A stretch of DNA of 64,000 nucleotides from Gaiellales bacterium (GTDB taxonomy: Bacteria; Actinomycetota; Thermoleophilia; RBG-16-64-13), in contig JAAYAL010000024.1 of the NCBI GenBank assembly GCA_012719395.1, positions 1-64,000 of the forward strand, read 5' to 3'. A program made the translations under genes and the position numbers. Shown piece by piece: positions 54,345 through 63,252 of this stretch. Position 1 is the first letter of the stretch, and the number at the start of each line of letters is the position of its first letter. Below the pieces are notes generated by a model. That model had not been told where the DNA came from. It searched no databases and was given only the letters and a program-made list of their open reading frames with translations.

Positions 54345-54971
54345 ATGGCAAGAGACACATCGGCCCAGTGCAAGCAGTGCCGCCGGGAAGGGGAGAAGCT
54401 CTTCCTCAAGGGTGAGCGTTGCCTCACGGACAAATGCGCGGTTGGCCGGCGCTCCTATCCTCCGGGTGAACACGGGAGGGGACGCCGCCGCAAGCAATCC
54501 GAATACCTGACACAGCTCAGGGAGAAGCAGAAAGCCCGCCGTTACTACGGGCTTCTGGAAAAGCAATTTCACGGTCTTTACGAAGTGGCCACGCGTCAAC
54601 CGGGCGTGACCGGCGAGAATCTTCTTCGCCTGCTGGAAGTGCGGTTGGATAACGTTGTGTATCGCTTGGGCTTCGGCGCCTCTCGGCGCCAGGCGCGGCA
54701 GTTGATACGCCACGGTCATTTTCAGGTCAACGGGCGCCGCGTAGACATCCCCAGCTACCGGGTTCGGCCTGAGGACATAATCGCCGTGGCGGCTACGTCT
54801 CCCGGGGCAAAGGTCGTTATCGAAGACGCGACAGATCTCACCGCTTCGGTTCCGGCATGGCTCCAAGCGGATCACGACAACCTCACGGGCAAGGTTCTTC
54901 GCTACCCCAGCCGTGAGGATGTTGACATCCCGGTGCAGGAACAGCTGATTGTCGAACTGTACTCGAAGTAA
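54345..54971 (+). CDS. rpsD: 30S ribosomal protein S4
   Basis: 208 residues. The N-terminal zinc knuckle (CKQCRREG...[11 protein letters not shown]) is intact, followed by the S4 RNA-binding domain [21 protein letters not shown]4 starts 30S assembly and in many bacteria represses the alpha operon. Confidence 0.97.
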   Translation: MARDTSAQCKQCRREGEKLFLKGERCLTDKCAVGRRSYPPGEHGRGRRRKQSEYLTQLREKQKARRYYGLLEKQFHGLYEVATRQPGVTGENLLRLLEVRLDNVVYRLGFGASRRQARQLIRHGHFQVNGRRVDIPSYRVRPEDIIAVAATSPGAKVVIEDATDLTASVPAWLQADHDNLTGKVLRYPSREDVDIPVQEQLIVELYSK

Positions 54972-55005
54972 CGGCTGATCCAAACCGCAGAAGCAGGAGG
55001 CTTTG

Positions 55006-56157
55006 TTGCTAGACTTCCATTCCCCCAAAGTTACTGCCGAGCCGGTGAATGACAGGCTCGTCGTGTTCACGGTGGAACCGCTCGAGCGGGGCTTCGGGTA
55101 CACTTTTGGAAACACCCTGCGCCGGGTGCTGCTCTCCTCCTTGGAGGGCGCGGCGGTTTCCGCTATCAAGGTGAACGGGGTGGCCCACGAGTTCTCCTCG
55201 GTTCCGGGGGTGAAGGAGGACGTCTCCGACATCATCCTCAACCTCAAGAAGCTGGTTTTCGTGCTGCATGGCGAGGACGAAGAAATAAACGTTGACCTCG
55301 TGAAGGATGGGCCTGGTGCCGCCACGGCCGGTGACATCGACGCGCCTTCAAGCCTCGTCATCATCAACCCAGAGGCTCACGTGGCCTCGTTGGACGATGG
55401 GGCGCGGCTGGAGATGAGCCTGAAGGTCAGGCGCGGCGTCGGTTACGTTTCAGCGGATGAGAACAAGCCGGCTGAGACCGTGATCGGCTGGATTCCAGTC
55501 GATTCGATCTTCTCGCCGGTGAAGCGTGTGGCCTACAAGGTGGAGGCCGCCCGCGTGGGGCAACGTACAGATTACGACAAGCTCACGCTCGAGGTGGAGA
55601 CCAATGGGGCGGTCGCGCCGCAGCAGGGCGTCTCGCAGGCGGCCAAGCTCCTGGTGGATATGCTGTCCATATTCGGCGTAGCCGAAGCCGACGAAGCTCC
55701 CTGGGAAGATGCTCCATTGGAGCAGCTGGCCTTGAGCGATGCCGCCCGCAGTGTGGCGGAGAGCGCCGGAGCCGGCACCGCGGGGGCGCTTGACGCGCTG
55801 GCGGAGGAAGAATTGCTGGCTCAGCCCGGCGCCGACATGGAGTTGGTGGACGAGATCCGCAGTGCACTGGACCAGATAAAAGCGGCGGGAAAACCGTCGG
55901 CCGGATTGACAGAGACTACCGGCTTGGGGATGCAGAGCGGGCTGTCCAAGGGCCCGTATGATGAGATGCTGATCGAGGAGTTGGAGCTGAGCGTTCGCTC
56001 GTACAACTGCCTCAAGCGCGAGGGTGTCGAGACGGTCGGCGACCTTGTCGCGAAGACCGAAGCTGAGTTGCTGAACACGCCCAACTTCGGCAAGAAGAGT
56101 ATCGACGAGGTGCGGGAGAAGCTCTTGCGTCTCGGCTTGAAGCTTAGAGGAGAGTAG
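55006..56157 (+). CDS. rpoA: DNA-directed RNA polymerase subunit alpha with long linker
   Basis: 383 residues from the second of two TTG codons (55006; GGAGG five bases upstream). The N-terminal dimerisation domain (1 to about 225) includes LERGFGYTFGNTLRRVLLSS. The C-terminal domain (about 317-383) keeps the DNA- and activator-contact residues VRSYNC and NFGKKS. The linker between them is about 90 residues, against roughly 15 in E. coli, and is Ala/Glu-rich with helical potential. Total length exceeds the usual 310-350. See the alpha-CTD-like domain in rpoC of this same genome. Confidence 0.96.
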   Translation: MLDFHSPKVTAEPVNDRLVVFTVEPLERGFGYTFGNTLRRVLLSSLEGAAVSAIKVNGVAHEFSSVPGVKEDVSDIILNLKKLVFVLHGEDEEINVDLVKDGPGAATAGDIDAPSSLVIINPEAHVASLDDGARLEMSLKVRRGVGYVSADENKPAETVIGWIPVDSIFSPVKRVAYKVEAARVGQRTDYDKLTLEVETNGAVAPQQGVSQAAKLLVDMLSIFGVAEADEAPWEDAPLEQLALSDAARSVAESAGAGTAGALDALAEEELLAQPGADMELVDEIRSALDQIKAAGKPSAGLTETTGLGMQSGLSKGPYDEMLIEELELSVRSYNCLKREGVETVGDLVAKTEAELLNTPNFGKKSIDEVREKLLRLGLKLRGE

Positions 56158-56159
56158 AG

Positions 56160-56510
56160 GTGAGGCACCAACGCAAAGGCAGAAGGCTGGGGATGCAGCC
56201 GGACCATCGCCGCCAGATGCTCGCCAATCTGGCCTGCTCCGTCTTGGAGCATGGCAGGGTCAAGACCACGGAAGCACGGGCCAAAGAGGTCAAGCCACTC
56301 GTGGAAAAGGCAATCACGCTGGGCAAGTCCGGTGATCTGCACTCCCGCCGGGAGATCATCAGCCTGCTGCGCAACAAGAAGATATCGTACGCGCTCGTGA
56401 ATGACATTGCTCCCAAGTACGCGGAGCGGCCCGGTGGCTACACGAGGATTCTGCGTCTCGGCACTCGTTTGGGCGACGCAGCGCCCGTGGTCTACCTGGA
56501 ACTGGTCTGA
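56160..56510 (+). CDS. rplQ: 50S ribosomal protein L17
   Basis: 116 residues from a GTG. RHQRKGRRLGMQPDHRRQML at the start; GGYTRILRLGTRLGDAAPVV at the end. L17 lies near the tunnel exit. It is the last gene of the alpha group, two bases after rpoA. Confidence 0.97.
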   Translation: MRHQRKGRRLGMQPDHRRQMLANLACSVLEHGRVKTTEARAKEVKPLVEKAITLGKSGDLHSRREIISLLRNKKISYALVNDIAPKYAERPGGYTRILRLGTRLGDAAPVVYLELV

Positions 56511-56532
56511 CCGGGACGTACTGCACTCTCAG

Positions 56533-57420
56533 GTGAGCGCAAGGCTTGAGGTTGCCGGCGCCGGGGCCCAGCGGGTCCCGGCGCTTTCTTTTGCGGGCGT
56601 GGACTTCGCTTACCCCGGCTGCGCCGTGCGTGCCGTGGTCGGTGTCGACCTCGCGCTCCACGCCGGCGAGATGACCGCGCTCGTCGGGCGCAACGGGTCG
56701 GGGAAGAGCACCCTCGCCCGCCTCTGCAATGGTCTGCTGTTGCCTACCGCCGGTGACGTGTCGATAGGCGGCGTCCCTACCTCCGACGAGACGCGCCTGT
56801 GGGAGGTCCGCTCCCGAGTGGGGCTGCTCTTCCAGGATCCGGTGCAGCAGATCGTGGGAGCCACCGTGGAGGAAGATGTGGCCTTCGGTTTGGAGAACCT
56901 GGGCGTGCCGCGAGAAGAGATGCTCGAGCGTGTGGATGCCATCCTGGGGGAGCTTGGGCTTGTCGACATCCGAGACCGCCCCGTCCACGGCCTCTCCGGT
57001 GGCCAGCGTCAGCGACTGGCACTGGCGGGGGTGCTGGTGCTGGAGCCTTCCGTGTTGGTGGTGGACGAGCCCACATCGCTCTTGGACGCGAGCACCGCGC
57101 GTGACCTGCTGACCCTGGTGCGGGGATTGGCCGGCCGGGGAGCGGCGGTACTGTGGATCACTCAGGATCCGGACGAGGCCATGGCGGCGGATCGGTTGGC
57201 CGTGCTGGAGCAAGGGCGCTTGGCCTACCAGGGAAGCCCGGCCGAGTTTTTCCTGGGAGGGGAGGCGGGCCGGCTGAGCCTGCGTCTACCGCGGCCCGCT
57301 GAGTTGGCGAGAGAGCTGGCGCGTACCAGGGGGTTGGAGTGGGTGGGTCACGGGCCGCTTCCGCTGACGGAGCCCGCTCTGATGCAGTTGCTGCGGAGCG
57401 GTCTGGATGGGCGGCGGTGA
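56533..57420 (+). CDS. ecfA1: ECF transporter ATPase A1
   Basis: 295 residues from a GTG at 56533. Walker A is VGRNGSGKSTLARLC (from about residue 51), the signature is LSGGQRQRLALAG and Walker B is VLVVDEPTS. With EcfA2 and EcfT it forms the energising module of an energy-coupling-factor vitamin/metal importer. No substrate-binding S component is encoded here, so this is a shared (group II) module. It overlaps ecfA2 by four bases. Confidence 0.92.
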   Translation: MSARLEVAGAGAQRVPALSFAGVDFAYPGCAVRAVVGVDLALHAGEMTALVGRNGSGKSTLARLCNGLLLPTAGDVSIGGVPTSDETRLWEVRSRVGLLFQDPVQQIVGATVEEDVAFGLENLGVPREEMLERVDAILGELGLVDIRDRPVHGLSGGQRQRLALAGVLVLEPSVLVVDEPTSLLDASTARDLLTLVRGLAGRGAAVLWITQDPDEAMAADRLAVLEQGRLAYQGSPAEFFLGGEAGRLSLRLPRPAELARELARTRGLEWVGHGPLPLTEPALMQLLRSGLDGRR

Positions 57421-58259
57421 GGGCGTTCTCCGCGCCAACGGCGCGTTGCATGCTCGCTCGGCTGGAGGGCGTGTCCTTTGTGTATGACGCCCGTATGCCC
57501 TTTGCCCAGCCTGCCCTGCATGCGGTGGATCTGGCAGTGGAGGCCGGGGAGATCGTGGCACTCATCGGTTCAACCGCCTCCGGCAAGACCACGTTGCTGC
57601 AGATTATGGCCGGCATTCTTGTGCCGACTTCGGGGCGCATGGAACGGGATGCGTCGGTTGCCATGGCCTTCCAGCGTCCGGAAGACCTGCTGTACTGTGC
57701 GTCGGTGCGCGAGGACGTGGAGGCGGGGCCCGCGTTCAAGGGAGTGGAAGGGGTCGCGCTGCAGCGAAGGGTGGAAGCGTCTCTTGGCGCGGTGGGGCTG
57801 GACCCCGTTCTTTTTGCAGGCCGCTCGTCTCTGGACCTCTCCGTGGGTGAGCAGAGGCGGGTGGCGTTGGCAGCCATCCTGGCGGCAGAGCCTCATCTGC
57901 TCTTGCTGGACGAGCCAGGGGCCGGACTTGACGGAGAAGCCCGGCGCTCTATTCTGGCGGGCATAGTGGCCTGGGTGCGGGAGCGGGAGGAACGTGCCCT
58001 GGTCTTCAGCACGCACGACCTCGACGAAGCGGCGGGGGCGGATAGGGTGGTGTTGCTGGCCAACGGCCGGGTGACGGCCGGTGACGTGCCGGTAGAGGTC
58101 TTGGGCAGACCGCAACTGCTGGCGGATGCGGGGTTGGAAGCACCTCTGGCTGTGCGGCTGGCGGTGGATTTGGGATTCTCTCTGCCTGCGCCCCTGAACG
58201 GACCGTCGCTCGGTCGGCGGCTGACGCGACGGGCACCCTTTGTGGGAAGAGCGGAATGA
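57417..58259 (+). CDS. ecfA2: ECF transporter ATPase A2
   Basis: 280 residues from a GTG that overlaps the ecfA1 stop; an ATG at 57450 is an alternative. Walker A is GSTASGKTTLLQIM, Walker B LLLLDEPGAGLDG. The ABC signature is LSVGEQRRVALAA, a degenerate form of LSGGQ, often seen in one of two paired ATPases. The end of the gene overlaps ecfT by four bases. Confidence 0.92.
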   Translation: MRAFSAPTARCMLARLEGVSFVYDARMPFAQPALHAVDLAVEAGEIVALIGSTASGKTTLLQIMAGILVPTSGRMERDASVAMAFQRPEDLLYCASVREDVEAGPAFKGVEGVALQRRVEASLGAVGLDPVLFAGRSSLDLSVGEQRRVALAAILAAEPHLLLLDEPGAGLDGEARRSILAGIVAWVREREERALVFSTHDLDEAAGADRVVLLANGRVTAGDVPVEVLGRPQLLADAGLEAPLAVRLAVDLGFSLPAPLNGPSLGRRLTRRAPFVGRAE

Positions 58260-59068
58260 GCCGTCTGCTCTATCCGGCTGCCGGGCAGTACTTGGCTATG
58301 CCCTCACTCTTCCATTCTCTCGATCCACGGGTCAAGCTGGCGGGGTCCGTGTTGTTCGTGGGCGGGTTGTTCGCGGCCGGGGGCTGGCGCGGTCTGGCCC
58401 TCCTGGGCTTGGGGATGGTTGCTCAGACCGCCGTGGCCAGAGTCCCCTTGGTGTACCTCTGGCGCTCCACACGGCCCTTCCTCATACTCTTGGCCTTCAC
58501 CTGGTTGGTGCAGGCGGTGACGTTGCCCGGGGAAGCCATCGGCAGGTGGGGGCCGTTTGTGGTGACCAGGGAAGGGGTGGGTGAGGGGGCTTTCCTTGCC
58601 GCACGGCTTGGCCTGCTGGTGCTGTCAGGCACGGCGCTCCTGACCGCGACTTCGCCGGTGGCGCTGACGGACGCCCTGTCCTGGTACCTGGCCCCCCTGG
58701 GCCGCGTGGGGGTCCCAGTATGGGATCTGGCCATTGTGCTCTCACTTGCTCTTCGCTTTGTGCCCACCCTCATGCTGGAAGTGGACCGTCTGATCAGAGC
58801 TCAGCAGGGGAGGGGCATACAGATGACGGCAAGGCACCCGTTACGGTTGCTGAGAGCTGTTCTGCCGCTGGTGGTGCCCTTGTTTGTGCTCAGTTTCCGC
58901 CAAGCCGACGTGCTGGCCAATGCCATGGTCAGCCGCTGCTACCGCGGGGGAAGGGGACGAACTCGTTATCGCCAGATGCGCTTTCAAGGTCGCGATGCGT
59001 TGGCCGCTGTTGCCTTTGTGCTTCTGGTGGGTCTGGCGGTCGGGCTGGGACGAGGATGGGTGCCGTGA
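58256..59068 (+). CDS. ecfT: ECF transporter transmembrane protein EcfT
   Basis: 270 residues with about five to six membrane helices. The cytoplasmic coupling helices include SRCYRGGRGRTRYRQM and ARG-containing RAQQGRGIQM, the motifs that contact the two ATPases. It is co-translated with ecfA2 and overlaps truA by 13 bases. Any S component would be encoded elsewhere. Confidence 0.9.
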   Translation: MSRLLYPAAGQYLAMPSLFHSLDPRVKLAGSVLFVGGLFAAGGWRGLALLGLGMVAQTAVARVPLVYLWRSTRPFLILLAFTWLVQAVTLPGEAIGRWGPFVVTREGVGEGAFLAARLGLLVLSGTALLTATSPVALTDALSWYLAPLGRVGVPVWDLAIVLSLALRFVPTLMLEVDRLIRAQQGRGIQMTARHPLRLLRAVLPLVVPLFVLSFRQADVLANAMVSRCYRGGRGRTRYRQMRFQGRDALAAVAFVLLVGLAVGLGRGWVP

Positions 59069-59871
59069 GTGGCAGGGGTGACGTGGCCCCGCCTCCCGAT
59101 GTGCCGGTCACGTACCGGCTGGACCTCCAGTACGATGGGGGTGGCTTCCACGGCTGGTCCAAGCAGCCCGGCCTCTCCACGGTGGAGGGGGTGCTGGAGG
59201 ATGCGCTGCGTGTTGTCACCGGTGAGCGGCGGCGGCTCACGGTAGCGGGGCGTACGGATGCCGGCGTGCATGCGCGGCGTCAGGTGGCAGGTGTGTTGCT
59301 GGTGGGACCTGCCGCCCCAGAGCGCCTGGCTCACTCGCTCAACGCGGTCACTCCCCCCGCGTTGAGCATCAGAAGGCTGAGCGTGGCGTTGCCTGGTTTC
59401 GACGCCCGCAGGGACGCGACCGAACGCGTGTACCGTTACTTCCTGGATACGCGTCCTTCAGCCTCTCCCTTCCTGCACCGTTTTGTGTGGAGCGTTGCGC
59501 ATGACCTGGACGTGGAGGCCATGCAGGCGGCGGCGGCCATGGTGCGCGGCCGGCACGATTTCTCCGCATTCACTCCCACCGAGACGGAACACGTGTTCTT
59601 TCACCGTACGGTGATCCAGTGCCGCTGGGAGATGCTGGATGGTCTGCTGGCGCTGACCATTTCCGCCGATGCGTTTCTGCGGCATATGGTCCGCAGCCTG
59701 GTGGGAACCATGGTGGAGGTGGGGAGGGGCCGTCGCGCTCCCGAGGAGATGGCGCACCTGCTTGAGGGTGCTCCTCGAGCGGCGGCCGGGCTCACGGCCC
59801 CGGCCCACGGGCTCTTCCTGTGGGACATCCTCTACCCGGATGCGGGCGTTCCGGCTTTGCACACCGGATGA
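59056..59871 (+). CDS. truA: tRNA pseudouridine(38-40) synthase TruA
   Basis: 271 residues from the ATG at 59056 (GGACGAGG upstream; a GTG at 59065 is possible). The catalytic aspartate is Asp68 in GRTDAGVHARRQVAGV. YDGGGFHGWSKQPGLSTVEG and RHDFSAFTPTE are TruA features. It isomerises U38-U40 in the anticodon arm. Its position after ecfT and before rplM is common in Gram-positive genomes. Confidence 0.95.
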   Translation: MGAVSGRGDVAPPPDVPVTYRLDLQYDGGGFHGWSKQPGLSTVEGVLEDALRVVTGERRRLTVAGRTDAGVHARRQVAGVLLVGPAAPERLAHSLNAVTPPALSIRRLSVALPGFDARRDATERVYRYFLDTRPSASPFLHRFVWSVAHDLDVEAMQAAAAMVRGRHDFSAFTPTETEHVFFHRTVIQCRWEMLDGLLALTISADAFLRHMVRSLVGTMVEVGRGRRAPEEMAHLLEGAPRAAAGLTAPAHGLFLWDILYPDAGVPALHTG

Positions 59872-59940
59872 GAACCGTGCATTGACGCCTTCGGGGGAGA
59901 GCGAGATCCGCGCCATGAGCGGCCGGAGCCGGTCACTGCC

Positions 59941-59969
59941 TTGACACCCTCGGGGCCCTCGATTATCAT
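59941..59969 (+). promoter_or_regulatory. Strong promoter for rplM-rpsI
   Basis: TTGACA (59941-59946), 17-bp spacer, TATCAT (59964-59969), 23 bp before the rplM ATG. This near-consensus promoter starts a new transcription unit after truA. Confidence 0.85.
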
Positions 59970-59992
59970 CCCCACTTGCGTCTCAAGGAGGT

Positions 59993-60430
59993 ATGGTGAA
60001 AACCTATTCGGCAAAGCCCGGCGAGATTGATCGGAAGTGGTGGGTAGTTGATGCCCAGGGCAAGAATCTGGGGCGTCTCGCCTCCCGGATCGCCGTTGTG
60101 CTGCGCGGCAAGGACAAGACACAGTTCACACCGCACGTTGATACCGGCGACTTTGTGGTGGTGGTCAACGCGGACAAAGTGGCCGTAACCGGGCGGAAGC
60201 TCACGGACAAGCGTTACTATCGCCACTCCGGCTATCCGGGCGGGCTCAGGATGCGGACGCTCGGCCAGATGTTGGACTCGCGTCCCACTGAGGTCCTACG
60301 TTCCGCAGTCAAGGGCATGCTGCCCAAGAACCGGCTGGCGTCGCGCCAGCTCATGAAGCTCAAGATCTACGCTGGGCCGAGTCATCCCCATGTGGCCCAA
60401 CAGCCTGAGGAGATGCCATGGCAGGAGTGA
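59993..60430 (+). CDS. rplM: 50S ribosomal protein L13
   Basis: 145 residues (AAGGAGG Shine-Dalgarno). [20 protein letters not shown] and [20 protein letters not shown] identify L13, an early 50S assembly protein. Its end overlaps rpsI by 13 bases. Confidence 0.97.
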   Translation: MVKTYSAKPGEIDRKWWVVDAQGKNLGRLASRIAVVLRGKDKTQFTPHVDTGDFVVVVNADKVAVTGRKLTDKRYYRHSGYPGGLRMRTLGQMLDSRPTEVLRSAVKGMLPKNRLASRQLMKLKIYAGPSHPHVAQQPEEMPWQE

Positions 60431-60810
60431 CATATGGCGCTACCGGCAAGCGCAAGACGGCCGTGGCCCGTGTGCGCCTGGTCCCCGGCAGCGGCACCAT
60501 CACGGTTAACGGGCAGGGTGTGCGTGAGTACTTTCAGCGCGAGACCCTCTACCAAGTGGTTCGCAACCCGCTGGTGGAGACGGGGACAGAAGCGCGATAT
60601 GACGTGGTAGCTAAGATCGAGGGTGGTGGAAAGTCCGGGCAGGCAGGAGCGTTGCGGCACGGCATAGCCCGCGCTCTGGTGGAGGCGGACCCCTCTCTGC
60701 GCACGGATCTGAAGCGTGCCGGTCACCTCTCGCGGGATGCTCGTATGGTGGAGCGCAAGAAGGCCGGGCTCAAGAAAGCCCGCAAGCGCCCGCAGTTCTC
60801 CAAACGCTGA
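60418..60810 (+). CDS. rpsI: 30S ribosomal protein S9
   Basis: 130 residues. [20 protein letters not shown] at the start, [20 protein letters not shown] in the middle, and the tail ending RKRPQFSKR that touches P-site tRNA. The gene is followed by a strong terminator. Confidence 0.97.
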   Translation: MAGVTYGATGKRKTAVARVRLVPGSGTITVNGQGVREYFQRETLYQVVRNPLVETGTEARYDVVAKIEGGGKSGQAGALRHGIARALVEADPSLRTDLKRAGHLSRDARMVERKKAGLKKARKRPQFSKR

Positions 60811-60829
60811 CTGCTCATTCTGGTATTCG

Positions 60830-60858
60830 CGGGGCGGGGGAGGTGCTCCCCCGCCCCG
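60830..60858 (+). terminator. Intrinsic terminator after rpsI
   Basis: A 12-bp GC-rich stem (60830-60841 with 60847-60858) with a GGTGC loop is followed by TTCT. It closes the rplM-rpsI unit 20 bp after the stop codon. Confidence 0.8.
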
Positions 60859-61003
60859 TTCTGCATTGGGGGGCTTCCGAATGAAGCGGCGCAGGGAGAA
60901 GAGTATCCTTGGCTCCTGACCACATTCGGCGTGCGCCCCCTGAATCCAATCCAAGTCGCGGATGGCGCTACCCGGTGCCGGACATCAGCTGGAGAGGAAA
61001 CCT

Positions 61004-62836
61004 ATGTGCGGCATTATTGGCTACGTCGGGGCTCGCCCCTGCCGGGATATCCTATTCAACGGGTTACGAAAGCTCGAGTACCGGGGGTACGACTCGGCGG
61101 GGATCTCCGTGCTCCGGGAAGGCAGTTTCAGCCTGGTGAGGGCCGTGGGCAACCTTGACTCGTTGGAGGCACTGCTGGATACGGTGGATGATAAGGCCAG
61201 TGTCGGGATCGCCCACACTCGCTGGGCCACGCATGGTGTCCCCTCCGAACGCAATGCTCATCCGCACACCGACTGCAGCGGACGTTTCGCCATTGTCGTG
61301 AACGGCATAGTGGAGAACTACCTGCGGCTGCGGGCGGAGTTGGTCGAAGAAGGCCACGTGTTCAGCTCGGACACGGATGCGGAAGTGGTGGCTCACCTTC
61401 TGGAGAGACACTACCGGGGTTCGTTTCTCTCGGCCCTTCGTGACGCGTACGCGGAACTGCAAGGGCACTTCACCATCGTGGCCATGTCCAGAGCGGATCC
61501 GGAGCTCATTCTCGCCGTGCGGAAAGAGACGCCGCTGGTCCTGGGCTTGGGAGAAGGGGAGAATTTTGCAGCGTCTTCGGTGGCGGCGTTCATGAGCCAT
61601 ACGCGTGTTGCTGTTTTTCCCCGGAGCGGCGAGTTCGCTGAGATACGACGGCACGGCATCGAGCTCTACGACGAACAGGGGAATCCGGTGGCCTTCGAGG
61701 GCCACGTGGTGGATTGGGACGAGGACGCCGCGGAGAAGGGGGGCTTCGAGACCTTCATGCTCAAGGAGATCTACGAGCAACCCACCGCCCTGGTAGATAC
61801 GCTTGCGGAGCGCGTGGGGCCGGACGGCTTGGTGCGGTTGGACGGCATGGGCCTGCAAGATGAGCTTTTCCGTGATGCGTCGCAGATCGTCATCGTGGCC
61901 TGTGGCACCTCCTACCATGCGGGACTGCTGGGCAAGTACGCTCTGGAGCGCTGGGCGCGTCTTCCCGTGGAGATAGATGTGGCCTCCGAGTTTCGCTACC
62001 GCGATCCGGTACTTGACGAACGGACCATCTGCATTGCCATCACCCAGTCCGGCGAGACCGCGGACACTTTGGCGGCCATGCGGGTGGCTCGCCACAGCGG
62101 GGCGCACGTGTTGGTGGTGACCAACATCTTGGGCAGCCAGGCCACCCGGGAGGCGGACGGGGTGCTCTTCACCCGGGCAGGTCTGGAGATCGGTGTGGCG
62201 GCCACCAAGACATTGCTGGCCCAATTCCTCGTCCTCCTGCTTCTGGCGCTGCACGTGGCCCGAGTCCGGGGGAAGCTGGACGAGGACACCGTGATTCGCA
62301 CCGTCAATGAACTGCGCAGTGTGCCGGCCTCCCTCGCTCGACTGCTGGCCGGAGAGGCTCCCGCTCAGCTGCAGGAACTGGCGCAGCGGTACCGTGGCAG
62401 CCCATTCTTCCTGTATATGGGGCGCAACGTCGGTCTGCCCGTCTGCCTGGAGGGGGCTCTCAAGCTGAAGGAGATCTCATATGTCCCCGCCGAGTCTTAC
62501 GCCGCCGGCGAAATGAAGCATGGACCCATCGCCCTGCTCACGCACGGTTCCCCTGTGGTGGCGGTGGCCACTGACGGCCGTACCTACGAGAAACTGGTGT
62601 CCAACATGCAGGAGGTCAGGGCCCGGGGAGCGCACGTGCTGGCCGTGGCCAGCGAAGGCAATGAGGGCATCCGGGAGGTGGCCGATCACGTCGTGTATGT
62701 CCCGGCCACGAGCGAGATGGTGTCTCCGCTTCTCGCGGTGGTTCCGCTGCAGTTGTTCGCCTACCACGTGGCGCAGGCCAACGGGGAGAAAGTGGACCAG
62801 CCTCGCAATCTCGCGAAGACGGTCACGGTGGAGTAG
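61004..62836 (+). CDS. glmS: Glutamine-fructose-6-phosphate aminotransferase (isomerizing)
   Basis: 610 residues from the ATG at 61004 (GAGAGGAAA upstream). MCGIIGYVG supplies the catalytic Cys2 after Met removal. The glutaminase half continues with GIAHTRWATHG and NGIVENY; two SIS domains follow (VACGTSYHAGLLGK, TQSGETADTLAAM, SYAAGEMKHGPIALL), and it ends LAKTVTVE. It makes glucosamine-6-phosphate for peptidoglycan. No glmS ribozyme is evident upstream, and glmM is not between rpsI and glmS as in some relatives. Confidence 0.97.
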   Translation: MCGIIGYVGARPCRDILFNGLRKLEYRGYDSAGISVLREGSFSLVRAVGNLDSLEALLDTVDDKASVGIAHTRWATHGVPSERNAHPHTDCSGRFAIVVNGIVENYLRLRAELVEEGHVFSSDTDAEVVAHLLERHYRGSFLSALRDAYAELQGHFTIVAMSRADPELILAVRKETPLVLGLGEGENFAASSVAAFMSHTRVAVFPRSGEFAEIRRHGIELYDEQGNPVAFEGHVVDWDEDAAEKGGFETFMLKEIYEQPTALVDTLAERVGPDGLVRLDGMGLQDELFRDASQIVIVACGTSYHAGLLGKYALERWARLPVEIDVASEFRYRDPVLDERTICIAITQSGETADTLAAMRVARHSGAHVLVVTNILGSQATREADGVLFTRAGLEIGVAATKTLLAQFLVLLLLALHVARVRGKLDEDTVIRTVNELRSVPASLARLLAGEAPAQLQELAQRYRGSPFFLYMGRNVGLPVCLEGALKLKEISYVPAESYAAGEMKHGPIALLTHGSPVVAVATDGRTYEKLVSNMQEVRARGAHVLAVASEGNEGIREVADHVVYVPATSEMVSPLLAVVPLQLFAYHVAQANGEKVDQPRNLAKTVTVE

Positions 62837-62837
62837 G

Positions 62838-63233
62838 GTGAAAGGCGGTCTCCACCCTCTGGCGGGCATCGACGCGGTGGAAGTGGAGCGCTTCAGGGCC
62901 GCGTTGCGAAACCAGCCTCGACTGGAGTCCAGGCTGTTCACGGAGCGGGAGGCGGCGCCCTTCCGTGGGAAGCGGGGAAGCGTGCAGCATCTCGCTGCGC
63001 GCTTCGCGGCCAAGGAGGCGGTCGGCAAGCTCCTGGGGTGTGGCGTCACTGCCTGGAAAGAGATCGAGGTGCTGAGCGATGGAGGCGCACCCTATGTCCG
63101 GCTGCACGGCCGGGCGTGGCATCGTGCGACAGAGCTAGGGATCGGGGAAGTGGTCATTTCGCTAACCCACACTGCTACTATTGCGGCGGCGTGCGCGGTG
63201 GCCTTGGCCGGTGCAGCCATCGACGAGACATGA
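62838..63233 (+). CDS. acpS: Holo-[acyl-carrier-protein] synthase
   Basis: 131 residues from a GTG one base after the glmS stop. GIDAVEVERFRAALRNQPR carries the metal-binding Asp; FAAKEAVGKLLG is the second signature; ISLTHTATIAAA is the end of the fold. It transfers phosphopantetheine from CoA to acyl carrier protein. The pairing with the next gene (nnr) is common in many bacteria. Confidence 0.92.
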   Translation: MKGGLHPLAGIDAVEVERFRAALRNQPRLESRLFTEREAAPFRGKRGSVQHLAARFAAKEAVGKLLGCGVTAWKEIEVLSDGGAPYVRLHGRAWHRATELGIGEVVISLTHTATIAAACAVALAGAAIDET

Positions 63234-63252
63234 GTGGAGCGAGGATGCCTAC

